Positions 1 through 5,413 of a stretch of 5,413 bases of DNA are shown one piece after another. Source of the stretch: CADCWN01 sp039810045. GTDB taxonomy: Bacteria > Chloroflexota > Chloroflexia > Thermomicrobiales > CADCWN01. Within the stretch, counting starts at the first letter, position 1. Every line of letters starts with the position of its first letter. The stretch spans positions 1 to 5,413 of the forward strand of contig JBDHWF010000200.1 in the NCBI GenBank assembly GCA_039810045.1, in the 5' to 3' direction. The position numbers and the translations under genes are program-made. The notes beneath the pieces were generated by a model. The model saw only the letters and a program-made list of their open reading frames with translations. It was not told the DNA's origin and did not search any database.

Positions 1-5
1 GGCTG

Positions 6-3000
6 ATGGTGCCGTCAGGGGGAACGACGCCAGATCAATTGCCAGTCGTGCCGAATGCAGCCGGCGAGTGGCAGATCTCGCCAACGGATGTCGCGCAGTT
101 TATCCGGCTCGGGCAATGCCAGCGCTTTCTGCGGCTGCGGTTGCACAGCCACTCGGTCAGCTCGGCCTTCTTTCGCGACCATGGCGTGGCGCCCCAGCGG
201 ATCCCACCGTTGCTGACGCGGTCGGGTGCGGCGTTTGAGGCGCACGTTGAAGCAGCCGTCAGGGGCCGTTTTGCCGCCCATAACCTGGCTGATGGCCGTG
301 CGTCAAAAGCGGGTTGGACTGCTGATAATGCGGCGGTGCTGGCGGCAATAACGACGCTGGCCCCGGGGCAAGTGCTGGTGCTTTTTCAGCCCCGGTTACA
401 GGTAGCTGTTGGAGGCTGGCTGCTGCGTGGCGACCTCGATCTGCTGCGCCTGGAGCGTGATGATGCGGGGGCACTGCATCTGATGATCGCCGACATGAAA
501 AGCTCGACCAGTGCCAAGGTGGAGCATCGATTGCAAGTGGCATTCTACCACGCAATGCTAACGCAATTGCTGGCTGACGCGGCGATCCCCTACGTCACTA
601 TCGCCCTGGCGATTCTCTACCGGGGGGTGGAAAATCCGCTGGTGGCTGCTGATGAGGCGGAGCCAACGCCCGATGCAGCAACGCAGGCGCGGGAACAGGC
701 GTTGGCCCAGCAGTATTTCGGCGTACCTGATGCGTATCTGGAACTGATCGCCGATACCGCGCCATATTTGATGGCAGTTGAAGATCTGGTGACTGGCGCA
801 AGTTCGACGGCGCGGCGAGTGATCGCCACCCCGTTTGCTGAGGTTCCGTATCATCTGAACTATCGCTGCGATGGCTGTTTGTTTAGCGAATTCTGCATGA
901 AGTGGAGCGCGGCGAACGATAATCTGTCATTGATCCCATTCCTAACGCAACCACAGAAGAATCTGCTGGAGCAGGCAGGCGTAACGACTGCGCGGGCGCT
1001 GGCGAACTTGAAAGCGTTTGTTAGCGACGAAAGTACAGAACTGGTTGCGACTGCTGGGCAGGAGGCGCTGGTGCAACAACTGGCTGTGACAAGGCCAGTT
1101 GGGCCGGTGCTTGACGAGTTAATCTATCGGGCAAAGTCCTATCGGCGCACTGTTGGCGACCAGCTTCGTTCACTGCCCTATATTCCGAATAAGGGCTATG
1201 GTTCGTTGCCCTACGTTGACGCTGAACAAAACCCCAATCTGATCTACATCTATCTTGATGCCCAGCACGATTACCTGCAAAACCGCCTGTATCTGGTTGG
1301 CGCACAGATTGTGGCCTGTGCGGATGGGGAACCTGTCGCTGAGCAAGCTGTAGTACGGCTGACAGACGGGGTGCCCGATAGCCCGGAGCGCGAAAAGGCC
1401 TTGCTCCTCGACTGGATCGCGGAGACGATTCAGGCGGTGGTGGCGTTGGCGGCACCCGATCCGGCGGGCGAGGCGCGGGCACCAATTCATCTGATTTTCT
1501 GGGATAGGTTTGCTCAGCGGGTTTTGCTAGAGGGGCTGGCGCGGCATTTCGCTGATGTGCTTGGGGCGACCCCACTCTATGACTTTGTGACGCAGCTGGC
1601 GGCGTTTGATTCGCCGCTGGCAACGTTCCTTGATCGCGAGATTCGCGAGTCAAAGAATTATCCGCTGGTTGGTCAGTCATTACAAGCAGTTGCGTCATTA
1701 TTGCAGTTCGATTGGAATAGTCCCGCCCCATATCGGGAGGTTTTTCGGGCGCGGCTCTTTGATGCTCGGGGGCGGTTGGAGCGTGGGGATCAATCGACCC
1801 CGTGGATTACAGCGCGGGCGCGGTTTGGCAGTCAGATTCCGCTGGAATATGCCTATGCTGCCTGGGGTGAGTTAGGTGGGCCAACGGTTGGCGAAGATCC
1901 GTATGGTGAATATCGCGCCGCGACTGCCGATCTGCTGGTGGGCTTTCAGGCGCGCCGATTACAGGCTCTGCAGCGGATTGCCGAGAACTTTGCGGGAAAT
2001 CGGCAAACGACAAAGACACCATTTGCGTTACCCAATCTCGCTACCTGGGTGGAAAAGGCCCAGCGTTTGGCCGATGCGTTGCATGAGTTTGTCATGATCG
2101 AGCGGCACACCTACCTGGCTGACTGGAAAGACGATCGGCGCGTGGCTCCAGAGCAACGCGTGCTGGCAGGGGAAACGCTGATTGTCGCGTATCACGAAGC
2201 TGATCAGGAAGTGGGTGTCGTTGCGCAGCAGCAGGAATTTGCCCGACGCACTGCGTTGCAGGAACAGTTTCGGGCGGAATATTTGCAGCAGCACCCCACC
2301 GCGACCAAAGTGCCGTTATCGAAGGAGCAACAGGAACAGACGAAGCGGTCATTAGATGGGCTGCGGGTCTGGTTGCGCGTCGATTGTTCTACCACCGATT
2401 GCGATCTGGAAGGTGCCCTGGCGCTGACGACGCTGCGCGAGGGCGATTCGCTGATTCTGTCGCCACGCTGGGAGAGTGATAGTCGCCTGCCTGCGGAGGA
2501 ACAAATACCATACACCCCCACGCCCAAATCACAACTCTATGACCAGCGCGTGAGTTTGCAACAGTTGCTGATTGAGCGTGATGAAGCCGGGGCGGCAGTT
2601 ACCGCCAAAGTACTCGTAACGCTGAGTGCCTCACGTGGGAATCAATATATGAAAGGGTTTGTATTTCCTGGATATAGCGAACCATTGGTGGCTGATGCTC
2701 TATATACCCTGGACCCCGACCCGAATAATTTCTATGGCTATTGGTGCATGAAAGTCACTGAGGAATTAAAGGCTGGCGGGAAGAACACACTCTACACTCG
2801 CCTAATCGATCCAACCAGCGTCCAGGTGGCGTGGTCGGCAGCGGCAGTGGCGGGGCAGCAGCGTTTTCTGGCGGGGTTAGTGGCGCTGGGGCAGGCGGGG
2901 TTGCTACACGGCTTTGAGCCGAGCAAGGACGACTATATCGGTTATCGAGGTGAGTTGCCAACGTTGCTGGTGCAGGGCCCACCTGGCACAGGCAAGAGTT

Positions 3001-4373
3001 ATTCGACGGCATTCGCGATCTTTGCCCGGTTGCAGGGGGCGCTAGTCGCTGACCGCGATTACCGTGTTTTCCTCTCCTGTAAAACCCACGCGGCTACCGA
3101 TGTGTTGCTCGACAATATTGTGCGGGTGCAGGCCCGCCTGCGCGATTTCTGGCAACAGGCACCAGCATTATGCGCTGAGTATTTTGACCCACGCCTGTTG
3201 GATCTGCCGCTCTTTCATGTGCGGCCTCGGCGCGGTGAGGTGTCTGGCGTTACGCCGTTGTGGGGACCACATGATCAGGAGAAGGTGGCTGGCACGCCGC
3301 GGATGGCCGATACCCTTCTCGCGGCGCGATGGTGCGTGGTTGCCAGCACCCCCGGTCGCACCTACAACATTGTCAGGGAGCGGTGGGGTAAGGGGTTACT
3401 GGGCCACGAACTCTGCGATTGCCTGATTCTGGATGAAGCTTCGCAGATGAACCTGCCAGAAGCCTGTCTTGCTGCATTATTGCTGAAGCCTGACGGCCAC
3501 CTGATCGTCGTTGGGGACCATCGACAGATGCCGCCGATTGTCAGTCACAACTGGTTGGGTGAACCGCGCCGAACTTTTGCTGAGTTCCGGGCGTACGAAT
3601 CGCTCTTTGCCTGGCTCCAGTTGTTAGCGACGCCGATGATTCGCTTTGAGGAAAGTTTCCGGCTGCACGCGCAGATGGCGGAGTTCTTACGGCGCGAGAT
3701 CTACATCCACGATGGGATTTCTTACCATTCACAGCGGCAGGACACTCTGCCTGCCTTTCCGCACGATGATCCATTTGTCGCGGCGACACTACTGCCCGAA
3801 TACCCGCTGGTGGTGATCGTCCACGATGAAGCGGGGAGTCAGGTACGCAATCTCTACGAACGAGATCTGATCGCGCCAATCCTGGAAACCTTGGCTGACC
3901 CTGCTACGTACGCGCTCGACCCCGAAACAGGGCTGGGCGTGGTGGTGCCGCACCGCGCTCAACGGGCAGAACTACAGGCGCGGGTACCTGCGCTGACCGT
4001 GGTTGATCCGCAGACTGGAATGGTGACACGCTCCGCCGTTGATACGGTTGAACGGTTTCAGGGGGATGAGCGGATGGTGATCTTTGTCAGTGCGACCGAG
4101 AGTGATCGCGAATACCTGCTCACAACTGGTGATTTCCTGCTCGATCCGCGCCGTCTGACCGTCGCGCTCAGTCGCGCCAAGCGCAAGATGGTGCTGGTCG
4201 CCTCGCGCTCGGTCTTTGAGTTTTTTAGTGCTGATGAGGAGACGTTCCTCAATGCCCAACTCTGGAAAAGCCTGCTGCGTAGAACCTGTACGGTGCCACT
4301 CTGGCAGGGTGAGCGCGGCGGCCAGCAGGTAGCAGTGTGGGGCAATGCCCCCGCTGCCAGTAAGGGAGAGTAA
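6..4373 (+). CDS. TM0106-like RecB/Cas4-type nuclease fused to Dna2/UPF1-like SF1B helicase
   Basis: Predicted ATP-dependent nuclease-helicase of 1455 residues, probably cytoplasmic (no signal peptide or membrane segment seen). Residues ~25-300 form a PD-(D/E)XK nuclease: H80 in a G-x(5)-H stretch, D143/D145, the D163-x-K165 core and a QxxxY motif at Q177-Y181. Cysteines C38, C288, C291 and C297 (C-x249-C-x2-C-x5-C) match the Fe-S cluster pattern of Cas4, AddB and Dna2. Residues ~410-660 resemble the RNase H-like domain of TM0106/YprB proteins, with weakened catalytic positions (D418-x-Q420). Residues ~700-940 probably include a 1B-type barrel with a Q/E/K-rich helical insert. Residues ~945-1405 are the helicase: Walker A GPPGTGKS (991-998), Walker B DEAS (1143-1146), motif III GDHRQMPP (1170-1177), motif IV FEESFR (1214-1219), motif V TVERFQGDE (1347-1355), motif VI TVALSRAKRK (1385-1394). 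The start ATG leaves a ~20-residue leader before the first conserved segment. The frame is open to the window edge, so an upstream start is possible. The reading frame is intact, with no frameshift. A repair rather than a defence role is possible; the domain calls are firm and the biological role is inferred. Confidence 0.95.
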   Translation: MVPSGGTTPDQLPVVPNAAGEWQISPTDVAQFIRLGQCQRFLRLRLHSHSVSSAFFRDHGVAPQRIPPLLTRSGAAFEAHVEAAVRGRFAAHNLADGRASKAGWTADNAAVLAAITTLAPGQVLVLFQPRLQVAVGGWLLRGDLDLLRLERDDAGALHLMIADMKSSTSAKVEHRLQVAFYHAMLTQLLADAAIPYVTIALAILYRGVENPLVAADEAEPTPDAATQAREQALAQQYFGVPDAYLELIADTAPYLMAVEDLVTGASSTARRVIATPFAEVPYHLNYRCDGCLFSEFCMKWSAANDNLSLIPFLTQPQKNLLEQAGVTTARALANLKAFVSDESTELVATAGQEALVQQLAVTRPVGPVLDELIYRAKSYRRTVGDQLRSLPYIPNKGYGSLPYVDAEQNPNLIYIYLDAQHDYLQNRLYLVGAQIVACADGEPVAEQAVVRLTDGVPDSPEREKALLLDWIAETIQAVVALAAPDPAGEARAPIHLIFWDRFAQRVLLEGLARHFADVLGATPLYDFVTQLAAFDSPLATFLDREIRESKNYPLVGQSLQAVASLLQFDWNSPAPYREVFRARLFDARGRLERGDQSTPWITARARFGSQIPLEYAYAAWGELGGPTVGEDPYGEYRAATADLLVGFQARRLQALQRIAENFAGNRQTTKTPFALPNLATWVEKAQRLADALHEFVMIERHTYLADWKDDRRVAPEQRVLAGETLIVAYHEADQEVGVVAQQQEFARRTALQEQFRAEYLQQHPTATKVPLSKEQQEQTKRSLDGLRVWLRVDCSTTDCDLEGALALTTLREGDSLILSPRWESDSRLPAEEQIPYTPTPKSQLYDQRVSLQQLLIERDEAGAAVTAKVLVTLSASRGNQYMKGFVFPGYSEPLVADALYTLDPDPNNFYGYWCMKVTEELKAGGKNTLYTRLIDPTSVQVAWSAAAVAGQQRFLAGLVALGQAGLLHGFEPSKDDYIGYRGELPTLLVQGPPGTGKSYSTAFAIFARLQGALVADRDYRVFLSCKTHAATDVLLDNIVRVQARLRDFWQQAPALCAEYFDPRLLDLPLFHVRPRRGEVSGVTPLWGPHDQEKVAGTPRMADTLLAARWCVVASTPGRTYNIVRERWGKGLLGHELCDCLILDEASQMNLPEACLAALLLKPDGHLIVVGDHRQMPPIVSHNWLGEPRRTFAEFRAYESLFAWLQLLATPMIRFEESFRLHAQMAEFLRREIYIHDGISYHSQRQDTLPAFPHDDPFVAATLLPEYPLVVIVHDEAGSQVRNLYERDLIAPILETLADPATYALDPETGLGVVVPHRAQRAELQARVPALTVVDPQTGMVTRSAVDTVERFQGDERMVIFVSATESDREYLLTTGDFLLDPRRLTVALSRAKRKMVLVASRSVFEFFSADEETFLNAQLWKSLLRRTCTVPLWQGERGGQQVAVWGNAPAASKGE
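4301..4360 (+). repeat. nested inverted repeat before the gene 2 ribosome binding site
   Basis: The arms CTGGCAG (4301-4307) and CTGCCAG (4354-4360) are perfect 7-bp inverted complements. Between them lies a second perfect stem, GGGGC (4339-4343) and GCCCC (4347-4351), with an AAT loop. All of it lies inside the final codons of gene 1. In mRNA the two stems could nest into one branched hairpin ending three bases before the purine-rich ribosome binding site of gene 2. There is no trailing T-run, so it does not look like an intrinsic terminator. It could tune translation of gene 2 or be chance in GC-rich coding DNA; the pairing is seen directly and the role is speculative. Confidence 0.35.
4363..4368 (+). 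promoter_or_regulatory. ribosome binding site of the NERD-helicase gene
   Basis: AGGGAG lies eight bases before the ATG at 4377, within the last codons of gene 1. The spacing favours this ATG over the next in-frame one at 4386. Because the site is read through by ribosomes finishing gene 1, translation of the two genes is likely coupled. Confidence 0.7.
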
Positions 4374-4376
4374 CCG

Positions 4377-5413
4377 ATGGCGCAGATGATTCCGGCGCAA
4401 TTGCCCGCTGATGGACCGTCGATACCTGCTTCCGAGCGGATTATCTTTCAGCAGTGCGCGCAGCAGTTGGGGTCAGAGTGGTTGGTGCTGCACTCGGTTC
4501 ACTGGCTGGCGCGTACTGGCGGGCGCGCGCATGATGGTGAAGCCGATTTTATCATCGCGCATCCACAGCATGGGGTGCTGGTTTTGGAGGTAAAAGGTGG
4601 GGTCATTCAGCGCGATCAGGCGAGCGGGCAATGGCGTTCGACCGATCGTGGCGGAGTGGCGCATCTGATTAAAGATCCGTTTGAGCAGGCCGAGCGGATG
4701 ATGTACAGGCTGCGCGATAAACTGCTTGCAACGACTACTACGATGGGCTATCACTGGCGGTTGGCCCGGGCGGTGGCTTTTCCGGATATTGTCGTTGGTG
4801 CTACCGCGCTTGGACCTGCCGCGCCACGCGCCCTGATTATCGATAGTAGCGACCTCAATACGCTTGCTGAGGCCATTAATCGAGCCTTTAAGGCGTCACC
4901 AGGCAGCGGTGCTGGGCCGGGCAGTGCAGGAATCCAGGCCTTGCGTGACCTCCTGAAACCGCCGCTGAAACTGGCGCGGTTAGGGTTAGCGCGGGAGATG
5001 CTTGCTCAGGAACAGGTATTTCTCGACCTGACGCAGCAACAGTATCGCCTGCTCGATTTTCTGGGCGGTCATCGGCGCGTGGCGATTGATGGAGTGGCAG
5101 GTTCGGGAAAGACGCTGCTGGCGCTGGAACAGGCGCGGCGACTGGCGACCCAGGGCTTTCGCGTACTCTTTACCTGTTTCAACAAAGCGTTGGCAGGATG
5201 GGCGCGGGAGCAACTGACTGCCCAACTGGGGCCGCAGATGGCGCAGGTAACGGTCAATAACTACCACGATCTAGCCGCCGATATTATGAATAGAGCGGGG
5301 ATTCCCGCACCCGATCTTGGGCAGCTGATGGGTGATGACCTGTCGCATTATTTCAATAACGTCGTCCCTGAGCAATTCATTGATGCGCTTGATACGGTGA
5401 CCGACCGATTTGA
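4377..5413 (+). CDS. NERD nuclease-domain / UvrD-like SF1 helicase, 3'-truncated by the window
   Basis: The first 345 residues of a NERD-helicase fusion; the frame is open to the window end, so the C-terminal part is missing only because the window stops. Residues ~30-120 form the NERD (nuclease-related) domain: GEADF (54-58) and LEVKGG (70-75) give the E55/D57 and E71-x-K73 catalytic pattern, followed by the typical DPFEQA (100-105). A Gly/Ser/Pro-rich linker (~173-184) follows. The helicase then begins with a Q motif (L218-T-x-x-Q222), Walker A GVAGSGKT (239-246), a motif Ia-like segment VLFTCFNKAL (263-272) and NNYH (294-297) at the motif Ib/Ic position. These are UvrD/Rep-like (SF1A) features, distinct from the SF1B helicase of the preceding gene. 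Walker B and motifs III-VI would lie beyond the window. The start is chosen from AGGGAG at a spacing of 8; it sits 3 bases after the upstream stop, so the pair is very probably one operon. The family is known from bacterial genomes, often in accessory loci; its specific role here (defence or repair) is inferred. Confidence 0.93.
   Translation, partial: MAQMIPAQLPADGPSIPASERIIFQQCAQQLGSEWLVLHSVHWLARTGGRAHDGEADFIIAHPQHGVLVLEVKGGVIQRDQASGQWRSTDRGGVAHLIKDPFEQAERMMYRLRDKLLATTTTMGYHWRLARAVAFPDIVVGATALGPAAPRALIIDSSDLNTLAEAINRAFKASPGSGAGPGSAGIQALRDLLKPPLKLARLGLAREMLAQEQVFLDLTQQQYRLLDFLGGHRRVAIDGVAGSGKTLLALEQARRLATQGFRVLFTCFNKALAGWAREQLTAQLGPQMAQVTVNNYHDLAADIMNRAGIPAPDLGQLMGDDLSHYFNNVVPEQFIDALDTVTDRF

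Noticed and set aside
1021..1731. 236-residue minus-strand open frame
   Set aside because: Lies wholly antisense to gene 1, has low-complexity Pro/Arg/Ser/Gln-rich composition with no recognisable domain, and gene 1 has clear conserved domains across it.
3064..3426. 120-residue plus-strand open frame in another phase
   Set aside because: Cys/Trp/Arg-rich out-of-frame shadow of the helicase core between Walker A and Walker B.
4339..4351. GGGGC-AAT-GCCCC hairpin as an intrinsic terminator after gene 1
   Set aside because: The stem is short, no T-run follows, and gene 2 starts 25 bases later with its own ribosome binding site, so termination here is unlikely.
3972..4400. 142-residue minus-strand open frame spanning the junction of the two genes
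   Set aside because: Antisense to helicase motifs V-VI of gene 1 and the start of gene 2; no domain or convincing ribosome binding site.
4411..4593. 60-residue plus-strand open frame
   Set aside because: Out of frame inside the NERD domain of gene 2, whose catalytic motifs establish the true frame.
1..5413. CRISPR array, tRNA/rRNA, insertion sequence or attachment site
   Set aside because: No spaced direct repeats, tRNA-like cloverleaf, transposase or terminal inverted repeats were seen; nearly every base is within the two genes. The Cas4-like nuclease alone does not indicate CRISPR adaptation, since it is fused to a helicase.

Overview
The window is almost entirely coding on the + strand and holds two tandem genes, each encoding a nuclease domain fused to a superfamily 1 helicase. 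The protein styles and the moderately high GC (judged by eye, not counted) suggest an environmental bacterium. My best guess is a Chloroflexota member of the Chloroflexus/Roseiflexus type. That guess rests on general resemblance only, because no rRNA or other marker gene is present.

Layout: gene 1 (6-4373) is a complete 1455-residue protein. It has an N-terminal RecB/Cas4-like PD-(D/E)XK nuclease with four cysteines placed as for an iron-sulfur cluster. A middle region resembles the RNase H-like fold of TM0106/YprB-type proteins but appears to lack key acidic residues. The C-terminal half is a Dna2/UPF1-like SF1B helicase with a full set of motifs. Three bases after its stop, gene 2 (4377 to the window end, cut off) begins. 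Its visible 345 residues contain a NERD nuclease domain followed by the start of a UvrD-like SF1A helicase. The ribosome binding site of gene 2 lies inside the last codons of gene 1, just downstream of a nested inverted repeat. A possible TGATG stop-start overlap at the left edge hints that the operon extends upstream.

How the genes may work together: both proteins pair a DNA-processing nuclease with an ATP-driven motor, and the 3-bp spacing implies co-expression. A two-part (or larger) nuclease-helicase module for nucleic-acid defence or DNA repair is the most economical reading. The function is inferred from domains, and the genes flanking the window are needed to decide between defence and repair. 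I see no RNA genes, mobile elements, CRISPR arrays or promoters, and no intergenic stretch longer than 5 bases.
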